Source of the DNA: JAGVPT01 sp963717445 | Lineage (GTDB): Bacteria; Bacteroidota; Ignavibacteria; UBA10030; UBA8401 | Reading direction: 5' to 3' | DNA length: 64,000 nt | Assembly (NCBI GenBank): GCA_963717445.1 | Contig: OY970334.1 | Span: 1,054,001 to 1,118,000, forward strand | Shown: positions 34,661-43,300 of the stretch, piece by piece | Layout of the letters: each line of letters opens with the position of its first letter | Position numbering within the stretch: position 1 is the first letter of the stretch | Made by a program: the position numbers and the translations under genes | The notes under the pieces: generated by a model | Database searches by the model: none | Told to the model about the DNA's origin: nothing | What the model saw: only the letters and a program-made list of their open reading frames with translations

Positions 34661-36130
34661 TTAACCTTTTTGATTTATCTTTTGACGCGCAAAAATTTCT
34701 ACCGTCCGCAGCATATCTTTGTATGCATCGTTGCGATTGGATTTCTCGATTGAAAGCGCCGCATCACTGTTTCCTACCCAACGACGGCATAAATAGATCG
34801 GCTCATAAATTCTTCCGATTTGATATTCGCGGGAAAGCCGAAGCGCGATTCCGTAATCTTCACCGTAGCTGACATTCGACAAAGGAATTTGCCGAAGCAA
34901 CGCAGTCCGGAATGCGCGAGGCGCCCCAAATCCGTTGATACGAAGTGCATTGTTTCTCCCGTTTTTCGGACTCCACTCCTTATGGTCGACAACACCGGGG
35001 GGGATTTCCTCGAGATTCATATTTACAAGCTTGTACGAACCGATGACCATCGCGAAGTTGCCGCTTCGAAATGCACATATAATTTTTTGAAGTGTTTCAT
35101 CGTTGCTGTAGAGATCATCAGAATCAAGCTGCACCGCATATTTCCCGCAATGGTCGGACACAATAGCCTCATTCCAGCATCCTCCAATGCCTAAATCAAG
35201 GCTACCGGGCATAATGTGCTTGACCTGCGAACTTTTTTGAGCCGATGCTTTTACCACTTCGGTCGTTCCATCGGATGAATGGTTATCGACAACGATAACG
35301 TTAAAGGAAAAATCTGTTTTCTGGTGAAGGGCGCTGCTGAGCGCATCGGAAATCGTCTTTACTCTATTGCGCACAGGAATGATAACGCTCGCTTCAACGG
35401 GAAATTTTATCCCGGGCTTCGGCACATGTTTGAATTTCGGTTTTAAATATGCTCCGATCTCTTTCAAATGTTTCGTCGCTACTTTTTCCAACTCTTTCTG
35501 CATCGAACGGTAACGTGGATCAACATATTCAAACTGCTTTTCCCCCGTTAGCGTTATATCGGATTCGGTTTTTGTGTAGAGATATTCACGAATGTGAAAA
35601 ATCCGATGATCAACCGAAATTTTCAACCGTAAATCGTAAAATCCGGCTGGGTCTCCTTTTCGCATTGCGCCGTATCTTTTTAATGCTGAGCGGATTGCGG
35701 GGACAGAAAAAAGCATCGCCGCGCCAAAATCGAAATTATCGCGAATGCTTCCAATTTGGTAGTCATTGAGAGGATGCTCGTGTCGTTCTTCATTTTTTAA
35801 CTCGTAATAATCCGAATAAACAATGCCCGCGTCAGTTTCTTCCGCAAAACGGAGATATTGTTCCAAAGCAAATTGTCTAAAATCAATGTGACCTGGTTCA
35901 GCAATCAGCAACAGATATTTGCTTTTTGCCTTTTTGAAAAGCAAATTCAGCGCCACGCCGGAATTCAGAGAAACGGCTTTTATTCCTTCACATTTAGGTA
36001 ATGAAGTTACGTCGGCGCTGCCCTGAAAGATATAAATCCTTTCGACGGAGGGCGACTGGATAAATTGTCTGACCGTCTTTTTGAAATATGGCTGTGTGCT
36101 GAACTGGATTGCGACCGCGGTCAAGCTCAT
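34661..36130 (-). CDS. Family 2 glycosyltransferase with a second, degenerate N-terminal GT domain
   Basis: 489 residues. The C-terminal half (about 247-480) is a normal GT-A domain: EASVIIPVRNRVKTISDAL, VIVVDNHSSDGT, the DxD-type AVQLDSDDLYS near 335, and a YGEDYGIALRLS motif near 426 where ED is usual. The N-terminal 245 residues look like another GT2 fold (KSKYLLLIAEPGHIDFRQ, DAGIVYSDYYEL) that lacks the DxD. No membrane segments are seen, so it is cytoplasmic. The sugar is unknown. First gene in the run leading to DUF4922, SpoIID and AmpG; gap to the next gene 93 nt. Confidence 0.83.
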   Translation of the reverse strand: MSLTAVAIQFSTQPYFKKTVRQFIQSPSVERIYIFQGSADVTSLPKCEGIKAVSLNSGVALNLLFKKAKSKYLLLIAEPGHIDFRQFALEQYLRFAEETDAGIVYSDYYELKNEERHEHPLNDYQIGSIRDNFDFGAAMLFSVPAIRSALKRYGAMRKGDPAGFYDLRLKISVDHRIFHIREYLYTKTESDITLTGEKQFEYVDPRYRSMQKELEKVATKHLKEIGAYLKPKFKHVPKPGIKFPVEASVIIPVRNRVKTISDALSSALHQKTDFSFNVIVVDNHSSDGTTEVVKASAQKSSQVKHIMPGSLDLGIGGCWNEAIVSDHCGKYAVQLDSDDLYSNDETLQKIICAFRSGNFAMVIGSYKLVNMNLEEIPPGVVDHKEWSPKNGRNNALRINGFGAPRAFRTALLRQIPLSNVSYGEDYGIALRLSREYQIGRIYEPIYLCRRWVGNSDAALSIEKSNRNDAYKDMLRTVEIFARQKINQKG

Positions 36131-36216
36131 TTATGTTCTCTCCAACGTACACAATGTGAACATCACAGTAGAGTAGCAGAAAACCGATCGAGAGAATTTT
36201 GTTGCCTGCAACTGGA

Positions 36217-36247
36217 TAAATGTAGAAAGTTTTCGGAGGGAAATCAA
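36217..36247 (-). promoter_or_regulatory. Promoter for the GT2-DUF4922-SpoIID-AmpG run
   Basis: On the minus strand: TTG (36245-36247), 20 nt, TACATTTA (36217-36224), seven of eight in the -7 element. It follows the clpB hairpin closely and leaves about 80 nt of leader before the GT2 start. Confidence 0.55.
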
Positions 36248-36262
36248 ATAGAATGTAGGACA

Positions 36263-36287
36263 CAGGGCAGAAGATTTTCCTGCCCTG
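36263..36287 (-). terminator. Hairpin after clpB
   Basis: A perfect 8-bp stem CAGGGCAG/CTGCCCTG with a 9-nt loop lies 4 nt after the clpB stop. No T-run follows on the minus strand. The GC-rich stem and its position favour a terminator or mRNA end. Confidence 0.5.
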
Positions 36288-36291
36288 CGAT

Positions 36292-38943
36292 TTACGCGGA
36301 CTGTTTTAGCTTACGAAATCCGATGACACCTTCTCTATCGAGAACAATCTCAACATTGTCTCTGTCTGAAAAGTCCCCGGCGAGGATTCTTTCGGATAAC
36401 ACATTGACGATATGTTTTTGAATCACTCGCTTAAGCGGACGCGCTCCATAGCTCGGGTCGTAGCCAAGCTTGGCAAGCCACTCTTTAGCTTCTTCCGAAA
36501 CGGAAAGCTTCATTTCTTTCTTCGCCAGTAGCGAGGCAACACGGTGGAGCTGTAAATCGACAACTTTTTTAATATCGTTCCTCGTCAGGGGTTTAAAGAG
36601 GATGATTTCATCCACGCGGTTCAAAAATTCGGGCCGGATCGACTGACGCAGCATTTCAAACAATTGGGCTCGAAGCTCGCCATGAATATTCTCCCAATCC
36701 TCATCGCCTTCGGCTCCGGAAATTTTCTCCTGGATGAGGTGCGATCCGAGATTCAACGTCATAATCACAATCGTGTTCTTGAAATTCACCGTTCGTCCCT
36801 TTGAATCTGTCAACCGTCCGTCGTCGAGCAATTGCAGCAGCACATTGAAGACTTCCGGATGGGCCTTCTCAATTTCATCGAGAAGGAGAACGGAATATGG
36901 CTTGCGGCGCACCGCTTCTGTAAGCTGACCGCCTTCCTCGTATCCAACATAGCCCGGAGGCGCCCCGATCAGCCGCGACACGGAAAATTTTTCCATGTAC
37001 TCGCTCATATCGATCCGTACGATGGCTTCTTCATCGTTAAACAGCACTTCCGCCAGCGAGCGTGCAAGCTCGGTTTTGCCGACGCCGGTTGTTCCAAGAA
37101 AAATGAATGAGCCGATCGGCCTCTTTTCATCCTGAAGCCCGGCGCGGCTTCGGCGAATGGCATCGGCGACGGCTTTCACCGCTTCTTCCTGATTTACCAT
37201 TCGCTCGTGAATCCTGTCTTCGAGATGCAGTAATTTCGTCCGTTCGCTTTCCAGCATTCGTGTTACCGGAATGCCGGTCCATTTGGAGACAATTTCTGCA
37301 ATATCTTCCGCATCGACTTCCTCTTTCAACATTTTCTGATCTTTTTGGGCCTCGGCAAGCTTTGCCGTTGCGGCTTTTATTTTCTTTTCGAGATTCGTAA
37401 GCACGCCGTACCGCAGCTCGGCAACTTTTCCCAGATCCCCCTCGCGCTCTTTTTTATCGGCTTCAATTCGGACGCGCTCAATTTCCTCTTTCATCGACCG
37501 GATCGACTGAATCAAATCTTTTTCAACCTCCCAGTGCGCCTTCAACTCGCTTCGCTTCTGGTTCAATTCAGCCAGGTCATGCTTGATTTGTTGCAGATGG
37601 CTTGCTATCGCGGCTTTGTCCGACTCGTCTGCGTACTCCGCAGAGAGTTCGCGTTTCACGGCCTCAGTTTCGATTTCAAGTTGTTTGACTTTCCGCTCGA
37701 TAACGTCCAGTTCCTCCGGCATGGAATCGATTTCAATGCGAAGTTTCGCCGCCGCTTCGTCGATAAGGTCGATCGCCTTATCGGGCAAAAATCTATCCGA
37801 GATGTAGCGATAGCTCAATTGCGCGGCCGCGACGATCGCAGCATCGGTAATGCGAACACCATGATGCACTTCGTAGCGGTCGCTGAGCCCGCGCAAAATT
37901 GATATGGTGTCCTCAACATTTGGTTCGTCTATCAAAATCGGCTGAAACCGTCGCTCAAGAGCAGGGTCTTTTTCAATGTACTTCCTGTATTCATCAAGCG
38001 TCGTCGCGCCGATTGCACGCAAGTCGCCGCGTGCAAGAGCCGGCTTCAACATATTGGAAGCGTCAACAGCACCTTGCGCCGCTCCCGCCCCCACTAGTGT
38101 ATGAAGTTCATCGATAAAGAGAATAATGCTGCCGTGGGAATCTTCTACTTCCTTTAATACAGCTTTCATTCGCTCCTCAAACTGTCCGCGGAAGCTGGCC
38201 CCCGCAATCATCGCCGCCATATCGAGTGCAACGATACGTTTTGATTTGAGATTCTCAGGCACGTCTCCCTGAATGATGCGATGCGCCAGTCCCTCCGCGA
38301 TCGCCGTTTTCCCAACACCCGGCTCACCGATGAGCACGGGATTATTCTTTGTCCTTCGGGACAATACTTGCAACACTCGCCGAATTTCTTCTTCCCGGCC
38401 GATTACCGGGTCGAGTTTTCCCTTGCGCGCAAGTTCATTCAAATCACGGCCAAATTTTTGGAGAGATTGAAATTTATCTTCCGGGTTCTGGTCTGTCACG
38501 CGCTGCGAGCCTCGAACATCCTTCAACGCTTTGAGCACACCCTCTTTTGTAATTCCCTGGTCGATGAGCAATTTCGTTGCACTGTTTTGTTTCTGATCGA
38601 GCAGCGCAAGGAGCAAATGTTCCGTGCTGACAAATTCGTCTTTAAGGTTCTCCGCTTCCTTCTGCGCTTGTTCAAATATTTTTTGCAGCGTGCCGGAAAT
38701 GTGCTGTTGGCTTATCCCTTGAATTTTCGGAAGCTTCTCAACTACTTCATTGACTTTGATTTTGACGTAGTTGACATTCGTGCCAAGCTTTTGCAGAATC
38801 GGAATAACGATTCCTTGCGAGTCCTGCACAAGTGCGGCGAGCAGATGTTCCGGCTCGATCGACTGGTTCCCGTAGCTCGAGGCGATTTCCTGCGCGTTCT
38901 GAACCGCTTCCTGAGACTTGATTGTGAATTTATTGAAGTTCAT
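36292..38943 (-). CDS. clpB: ATP-dependent disaggregase ClpB
   Basis: 883 residues, the full ClpB length. It is a hexameric AAA+ machine that rescues aggregated proteins together with DnaK. Seen: N-terminal double Clp repeat (about 1-150, SQEAVQNAQEIAS, EPEHLLAALV); first ATPase with Walker A GEPGVGKT near 207 and FIDELHTLVGAG; middle coiled-coil domain (about 410-525, Glu/Lys/Arg rich), the mark of ClpB against other Clp ATPases; second ATPase with LGTTGVGKTELA near 605 and LLLDEIEKAHPEVF. The start ATG follows a heptamer array whose last unit supplies an AAGGA-like ribosome site. dnaK lies just upstream, a heat-shock pairing. Confidence 0.98.
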   Translation of the reverse strand: MNFNKFTIKSQEAVQNAQEIASSYGNQSIEPEHLLAALVQDSQGIVIPILQKLGTNVNYVKIKVNEVVEKLPKIQGISQQHISGTLQKIFEQAQKEAENLKDEFVSTEHLLLALLDQKQNSATKLLIDQGITKEGVLKALKDVRGSQRVTDQNPEDKFQSLQKFGRDLNELARKGKLDPVIGREEEIRRVLQVLSRRTKNNPVLIGEPGVGKTAIAEGLAHRIIQGDVPENLKSKRIVALDMAAMIAGASFRGQFEERMKAVLKEVEDSHGSIILFIDELHTLVGAGAAQGAVDASNMLKPALARGDLRAIGATTLDEYRKYIEKDPALERRFQPILIDEPNVEDTISILRGLSDRYEVHHGVRITDAAIVAAAQLSYRYISDRFLPDKAIDLIDEAAAKLRIEIDSMPEELDVIERKVKQLEIETEAVKRELSAEYADESDKAAIASHLQQIKHDLAELNQKRSELKAHWEVEKDLIQSIRSMKEEIERVRIEADKKEREGDLGKVAELRYGVLTNLEKKIKAATAKLAEAQKDQKMLKEEVDAEDIAEIVSKWTGIPVTRMLESERTKLLHLEDRIHERMVNQEEAVKAVADAIRRSRAGLQDEKRPIGSFIFLGTTGVGKTELARSLAEVLFNDEEAIVRIDMSEYMEKFSVSRLIGAPPGYVGYEEGGQLTEAVRRKPYSVLLLDEIEKAHPEVFNVLLQLLDDGRLTDSKGRTVNFKNTIVIMTLNLGSHLIQEKISGAEGDEDWENIHGELRAQLFEMLRQSIRPEFLNRVDEIILFKPLTRNDIKKVVDLQLHRVASLLAKKEMKLSVSEEAKEWLAKLGYDPSYGARPLKRVIQKHIVNVLSERILAGDFSDRDNVEIVLDREGVIGFRKLKQSA

Positions 38944-38945
38944 TG

Positions 38946-38980
38946 TTTAGTCCTTAGTCCTTAGTCCTTAGTCTTGAGTC
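38946..38980. repeat. Heptamer array next to the clpB start codon
   Basis: Five units of the form CTTAGTC (TTTAGTC, CTTAGTC three times, TTGAGTC), exact 7-nt period, ending 2 nt from the clpB start codon. On the coding strand the repeat reads GACTAAG, so AAGGA stands about 8 nt before the ATG and can serve as ribosome-binding site. Confidence 0.85.
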
Positions 38981-39029
38981 CGCAGCCCAGGGCTTGAAAA
39001 TTCTGGCGTATCACCTTAAGCACCAAGAC

Positions 39030-39057
39030 CTGATAACTGTTCACTGATTCCTGCAAT
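39030..39057. repeat. CTG-headed heptamer array after the small membrane protein gene
   Basis: Four units with CTG every 7 nt (CTGATAA, CTGTTCA, CTGATTC, CTGCAAT). The array abuts the stop codon of the 74-residue gene (39057-39059). It shares a gap with the array at 38946-38980 but has a different motif. Confidence 0.65.
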
Positions 39058-39281
39058 CACTCATCCGCCCCGCTTTCTTGCTCCTCCATTTTCTTCCCGG
39101 CTTTCTTTTCCATTACAATCTCTATTGCCTCTTGTTTATCTTTTGGTTGGAAATCATGATAAACCGTCAACGATGCGAAATTGCCCCAGCCTTTCGGTCT
39201 GACCACTATCACAATAACTCCCACCACGAGAAGCAATGCAACTCCAATCAAAATCAATATTGAAATCAGGTCCGGAGTCAT
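39057..39281 (-). CDS. Small single-helix membrane protein
   Basis: 74 residues. One strong membrane helix (about residues 5-27, rich in Leu, Ile and Val) is followed by a VRPKGWGNF turn and a charged tail full of Lys and Glu (KKAGKKMEEQES). No family recognised. The short N-terminal end suggests the tail is cytoplasmic. It lies between dnaK and clpB, so it may belong to the stress unit, but nothing in the sequence states a function. Confidence 0.6.
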   Translation of the reverse strand: MTPDLISILILIGVALLLVVGVIVIVVRPKGWGNFASLTVYHDFQPKDKQEAIEIVMEKKAGKKMEEQESGADE

Positions 39282-39303
39282 GTCGAAGAGCTTTCCCTAA
39301 AAG

Positions 39304-39334
39304 CAAAATCTCGAATCGGTGTCCAAAAAAACAA
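39304..39334 (-). promoter_or_regulatory. Weak candidate promoter for the small membrane protein and clpB
   Basis: On the minus strand: TTG (39332-39334), 20 nt, AGATTTTG (39304-39311). TTTG is kept but the leading TA is not. It overlaps the T-run of the dnaK terminator, so it may be chance. Confidence 0.25.
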
Positions 39335-39356
39335 AAGGCGAGGATGTCCTCGCCTT
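39323..39356 (-). terminator. Rho-independent terminator after dnaK
   Basis: A perfect inverted repeat AAGGCGAGGA - 2 nt - TCCTCGCCTT (39335-39356) is followed on the minus strand by TTGTTTTTTTGG. It lies about 58 nt after the dnaK stop. A strong, standard terminator. Confidence 0.85.
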
Positions 39357-39363
39357 CCGTTAA

Positions 39364-39413
39364 TCTGCGCAATCCGCAATCAGCGCTAAATCTGCGTAAT
39401 CCGAGTAATCACA
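39364..39413. repeat. Irregular AATC repeat between dnaK stop and its terminator
   Basis: AATC recurs six times at spacings of 9, 7, 11, 9 and 9 nt (AATCTGCG, AATCCG, AATCAG and so on). It resembles the heptamer arrays in placement but does not keep the 7-nt period. Confidence 0.5.
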
Positions 39414-41351
39414 TTATTTGTCGTCCACTACTTCGAAGTCGGCGTTCTCCACCTTCTTGTCATCCTTCTTCTCGGATGAAGTTTGCTGACCAGGACCGGG
39501 CCCCTGCTGGGGACCTGCTTGCCCGCCAGGCTGTGGTCCGGCTTGCTTCGCTGCTTCGTACATCTTGGTGGAAGCTTCATTCCAGATGGCATTCAACGCT
39601 TCCATCTTGGCTTTGATATCTGCTGCGTTGTTCGCCTTGATTGCTTCCTCAAGCGCTGTGGCGGCCGATTCAAGTTTCGATTTTGTCTCGACATCCATTT
39701 TCTCGCCAAGATCTTTGACCTGCTTTCGAGTCGAGAAAACAAGATTGTCGGCCTGGTTCTTCAGTTCGATCTCCTCTTTTCGTTTTGCGTCTTCTGCCGA
39801 ATGCGCCTGCGCATCCTTTTTCATCTTCTCGACCTCTTCCTTGCTCAAACCGGAGGACGAGGTAATACGGATGCTTTGCTCTTTATTCGTCGCTTTGTCT
39901 TTCGCGAGAACATGCAACATTCCGTTTGCGTCGATATCGAACGTGACCTCAATTTGAGGTACGCCCCGGGGTGCCGGTGGAATTCCATCAAGATGAAATC
40001 TGCCGAGCGTACGGTTGTCGCTCGCTAAAGGCCGCTCGCCCTGGAGGATATGAATTTCAACCAACGTCTGACTGTCCGATGCCGTGCTGAAGACTTCACT
40101 TTTACGGGTCGGAATCGTCGTATTAGCATCGATCAACTTTGTCATCACACTCCCAAGCGTTTCAATACCGAGGGATAGCGGAGTGATGTCAAGCAAGAGA
40201 ACATCCGTAACATCCCCAGAAAGGACCCCTCCTTGAATTGCCGCTCCGACCGCGACAACTTCATCCGGGTTTACTCCTTTATGTCCCTCTTTTCCAAAAA
40301 TATCTTTTACAAGCTGTTGAACACGAGGCACACGTGTCATACCACCGACAAGAATGATCTCATCAATCTGACTTGGTTGCAGGTTCGCATCCTTCATCGC
40401 CTTCTCAACCGGTGGAATACATTTCTTGATCAAATCATCAACAAGCTGTTCGAACTTTGCACGCGTGAGGTTCAAATTCAAATGCTTCGGCCCCTCCGCA
40501 GTCGCCGTGACAAACGGCAGGTTGATTTCTGTCTGGTTCAATTGTGAAAGCTCCATCTTTGCTTTTTCAGCGGCTTCTCGTAGTCGCTGCAACGCCATCG
40601 GATCCTTCCGGAGATCGATGCCGTCGGTCTTCTTAAATTCATCCGCAATATAATCGACTAACCGCTGGTCGAAGTTGTCGCCACCGAGATGTGTATCACC
40701 GTTCGTCGATTTCACTTCGAAAACGCCGTCGCCAAGTTCGAGAACCGAAATATCAAACGTTCCACCTCCGAGGTCGAACACCGCCACTTTCGAATCTTTG
40801 TGCTTCTTGTCCAGCCCATACGCCAGTGCAGCAGCAGTCGGCTCGTTGATGATGCGCCGAACATTCAGTCCAGCGATCTCGCCCGCTTCTTTCGTTGCCT
40901 GGCGTTGCGCATCGTTAAAATATGCGGGAACGGTGATGACAGCTTCAGTCACTTTTTGTCCCAAATAATCTTCCGCCGTTTGTTTCATCTTTTGGAGAAT
41001 CATTGCAGAAATTTCCGGCGGTGAATAAACGCGATCTCCTACCTGAACGCGGGCAGTGTTGCTCTCCCCGGTGACAACCTTGTATGGAATAAGTTTCATC
41101 TCCTCGTTCACTTCGTTCATGAACCTTCCCATGAAACGTTTAATCGAAAAGACTGTGTTCTGAGAATTCGTAACCGCCTGCCGTTTAGCAGGCTGACCGA
41201 CCAATCGCTCACCATTCTTTGCAAAGGCGACGACGGACGGAGTGGTCCGCATTCCTTCGGAGTTTGCAATAACAACGGGGTCATTTCCCTCCATGACTGC
41301 AACGACCGAGTTAGTTGTTCCCAAATCAATACCAATTATCTTTCCAGCCAT
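39414..41351 (-). CDS. dnaK: Molecular chaperone DnaK
   Basis: 645 residues. Hsp70 chaperone, ATP-driven binding of unfolded proteins. Seen: IGIDLGTTNSVVAVMEG at the N-terminus; KVAVFDLGGGTFDISVLEL near 192; LVGGMTRVPRVQQLV near 338; interdomain linker VLLLDITPLSLGIE near 383; Gln- and Gly-rich tail before the closing ENADFEVVDDK. grpE and dnaJ are not beside it. The promoter at 41406-41435 carries an inverted repeat that may be a heat-shock operator; no CIRCE element is present. Confidence 0.98.
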   Translation of the reverse strand: MAGKIIGIDLGTTNSVVAVMEGNDPVVIANSEGMRTTPSVVAFAKNGERLVGQPAKRQAVTNSQNTVFSIKRFMGRFMNEVNEEMKLIPYKVVTGESNTARVQVGDRVYSPPEISAMILQKMKQTAEDYLGQKVTEAVITVPAYFNDAQRQATKEAGEIAGLNVRRIINEPTAAALAYGLDKKHKDSKVAVFDLGGGTFDISVLELGDGVFEVKSTNGDTHLGGDNFDQRLVDYIADEFKKTDGIDLRKDPMALQRLREAAEKAKMELSQLNQTEINLPFVTATAEGPKHLNLNLTRAKFEQLVDDLIKKCIPPVEKAMKDANLQPSQIDEIILVGGMTRVPRVQQLVKDIFGKEGHKGVNPDEVVAVGAAIQGGVLSGDVTDVLLLDITPLSLGIETLGSVMTKLIDANTTIPTRKSEVFSTASDSQTLVEIHILQGERPLASDNRTLGRFHLDGIPPAPRGVPQIEVTFDIDANGMLHVLAKDKATNKEQSIRITSSSGLSKEEVEKMKKDAQAHSAEDAKRKEEIELKNQADNLVFSTRKQVKDLGEKMDVETKSKLESAATALEEAIKANNAADIKAKMEALNAIWNEASTKMYEAAKQAGPQPGGQAGPQQGPGPGQQTSSEKKDDKKVENADFEVVDDK

Positions 41352-41405
41352 AATAAATGCTCCTTTGAATAAAATATTTAGATTTTTCTAAGCGAAGATT
41401 TTTAT

Positions 41406-41435
41406 CGAAACTATTTTTGAGAAAGAGTGTCTCAA
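41406..41435 (-). promoter_or_regulatory. dnaK promoter with inverted repeat at the -33 element
   Basis: On the minus strand: TTG (41433-41435), 19 nt, TAGTTTCG (41406-41413), seven of eight in the -7 element. A perfect inverted repeat TTGAGA - 7 nt - TCTCAA (41417-41435) begins exactly with the -33 TTG and lies in the spacer, a position suited to a repressor. The leader is about 50 nt. Not a CIRCE sequence. Confidence 0.55.
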
Positions 41436-41595
41436 CCATCGTGCCACGTCAATACCTAATTTTTGAGCTGTTTTCGACAGGTTCTTCAATTCTCCATTAT
41501 TTAAGTTTGTCATGATGGCAGAACTTAAGTCAATTTTCCTGCCAAAAACAAAAGGGCTTGTCATCTTGTCGGAAAATTTGAAAATAAATGATTTC
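41436..41595. other. Intergenic space between the divergent dnaK and M28 peptidase genes
   Basis: The dnaK-M28 gap runs 41352-41665 (314 nt). Apart from the two promoters listed, I see no RNA gene or clear hairpin. A 41-codon minus-strand frame (41388-41513) exists but has no ribosome site. Confidence 0.5.
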
Positions 41596-41627
41596 TTGAC
41601 TTTTCGCTTAAGAATTCGTTACCTTGA
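41596..41627 (+). promoter_or_regulatory. Promoter for the M28 peptidase-birA-coaX run
   Basis: Plus strand: TTGAC (41596), then 21 nt after the TTG, TACCTTGA (41620-41627), six of eight in the -7 element. The start codon is about 38 nt further on. Confidence 0.45.
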
Positions 41628-41665
41628 GGCAAATTTTTTGATGGTTTTTACCATTTGAATCTCGC

Positions 41666-43300
41666 ATGAAAAAAAATTTTCTCCCCCTTCTTTTAATTTT
41701 TTGCGGACTTGTATTGGGGGAAAATAGGCTGCGCGCTGCAGACCCGAATTTCGTGGGGTTGGATGCAATGAACTTCATAACACCAGGACGTCTCAAAGCG
41801 CAATTGACACTTATAGCATCAGACGAATTTGAAGGGCGCGAAACCTCATTTCGTGGACAAAAATTAGCAGCACGTTATCTTGCTTCACAATTCGAGCTCA
41901 TGGGCCTACAACCTGCGGGGGACAGCGGGACGTACTTTCAACGTTTTCCGGTTGTGCATATTACCGTAGACACAAGAAGTTTTTTGACAACGTCGACCAC
42001 GGCTGGAACAAAAGAGTGGACTGCGTTCGGCAAAGAGTATATTCCGTATTCTTCCGGAAGAGATACGACAATTTCAGGCGAAGTCGAGTTCGTCGGTTAC
42101 GGAATTAATTCGAAAATTTTGCAGTACTCTGACTACCAGTCATCTAAGAATTACAATGGGAAAATCGTCCTCGTGCTCCGCGGAGCTCCCCAAGAAGAAG
42201 ATTCAACAAGTCCATTTTTCAAGAACGGGGCGGCCGGTTCAACCAATGCCAAACGAATATATGCCGAGCGAAGCGGAGCAGCGGCCGTCTTAATGGTCGA
42301 AGATTTGAAAGGCCGCACGATGGAAGATGCGCTCGAAGAGCGCAAGGACGATTTAGTCCGCGGATTAATTACGATCCCTCAGCGCATCCGCTCTGGAATA
42401 CCGATGTTCTCCGTCAGCAAAAATATTGCGAACGAATTGCTCCGCTCATCCGGGAAAACCGTCGATGACCTTCAACGGGAAATCGATTCGACCGAAAGAC
42501 CTGAATCGTTTTCCATAAAAGACGCGAGGGTAACATTGACAGTCTCAATGCATCGGGAGGAGATCTTTTCGGAAAACGTCATAGGAACTCTTCCAGGTTC
42601 CGACTCTCTATTAAAAAATGAGTACGTTGTGTTTTCGGCTCACTATGATCACCTCGGCAAAAACATTGCGACCGGCGATATTTACAACGGCGCCGATGAC
42701 GACGGATCGGGAACATGTTCGCTCCTTGAAATCGCCCATGCATTCGTTTCGATGAAACAACCGCCAAAACGAAGCCTTCTTTTTCTTTCCGTTTCGGGAG
42801 AAGAAAAGGGGCTGCTGGGTTCGCTGTACTATACGGAGCATCCGACGATTCCGCTGGAAAAGACTATTACAGATTTGAATGCTGACATGATCGGGAGATT
42901 CGACCCCGACCATGAAAAAATACACGACACGAATTACGTGTATGTCATCGGCTCAGACAAGCTGAGCTCCGAATTAGATTCAATCAGCAGAAGAGCAAAC
43001 GACGAAAGCATGAAACTCAATCTCGATTATACGTACGATGATGAACGGGACCCGCACCAATACTACCGCCGAAGCGACCATTACAATTTTGCCAGGAAGA
43101 ACATTCCGATCATCTTCTATTTCAACGGAGAACACGCAGATTATCACAAACCGACCGATAAGGTCGAAAAGATAAATTTCGATATTCTTGCAAAGCGTGC
43201 GCGATTAATTTTCTACACGGGATGGAAACTGGCCAACAACGCATTGCGTCCGGTTGTAGACAACGGAGGATTCATATCAACCCCACCCCGAACCAGATGA
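41666..43300 (+). CDS. Secreted M28 family zinc peptidase
   Basis: 544 residues with a signal peptide (about 1-25). The layout is of an exported aminopeptidase: a PA-like inserted domain (about 120-260, EFVGYGINSK, GKIVLVLRGAPQEED) and an M28 catalytic domain. Zinc ligands and catalytic residues can be placed: His326 (FSAHYDHLG), Asp344 (NGADDDGSG, bridging), Glu379/Glu380 (SVSGEEKG), Asp407 (NADMIG) and His494 (DYHKPTD). It cleaves N-terminal residues from peptides in the periplasm or outside. It is first of a plus-strand run; its stop overlaps the birA start (ATGA). Confidence 0.93.
   Translation: MKKNFLPLLLIFCGLVLGENRLRAADPNFVGLDAMNFITPGRLKAQLTLIASDEFEGRETSFRGQKLAARYLASQFELMGLQPAGDSGTYFQRFPVVHITVDTRSFLTTSTTAGTKEWTAFGKEYIPYSSGRDTTISGEVEFVGYGINSKILQYSDYQSSKNYNGKIVLVLRGAPQEEDSTSPFFKNGAAGSTNAKRIYAERSGAAAVLMVEDLKGRTMEDALEERKDDLVRGLITIPQRIRSGIPMFSVSKNIANELLRSSGKTVDDLQREIDSTERPESFSIKDARVTLTVSMHREEIFSENVIGTLPGSDSLLKNEYVVFSAHYDHLGKNIATGDIYNGADDDGSGTCSLLEIAHAFVSMKQPPKRSLLFLSVSGEEKGLLGSLYYTEHPTIPLEKTITDLNADMIGRFDPDHEKIHDTNYVYVIGSDKLSSELDSISRRANDESMKLNLDYTYDDERDPHQYYRRSDHYNFARKNIPIIFYFNGEHADYHKPTDKVEKINFDILAKRARLIFYTGWKLANNALRPVVDNGGFISTPPRTR

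Noticed and set aside
39364..39413. AATC-rich repeat as another heptamer array
   Set aside because: Spacing is 9, 7, 11, 9 and 9 nt, so the 7-nt period is not kept; listed separately as an irregular repeat.
41388..41513. 41-codon minus-strand frame in the dnaK leader
   Set aside because: No ribosome site, it overlaps the predicted dnaK promoter, and its length is within chance.
41352..41665. CIRCE heat-shock element upstream of dnaK
   Set aside because: Searched for TTAGCACTC-N9-GAGTGCTAA; only a CACTC fragment is present and the right half does not match.
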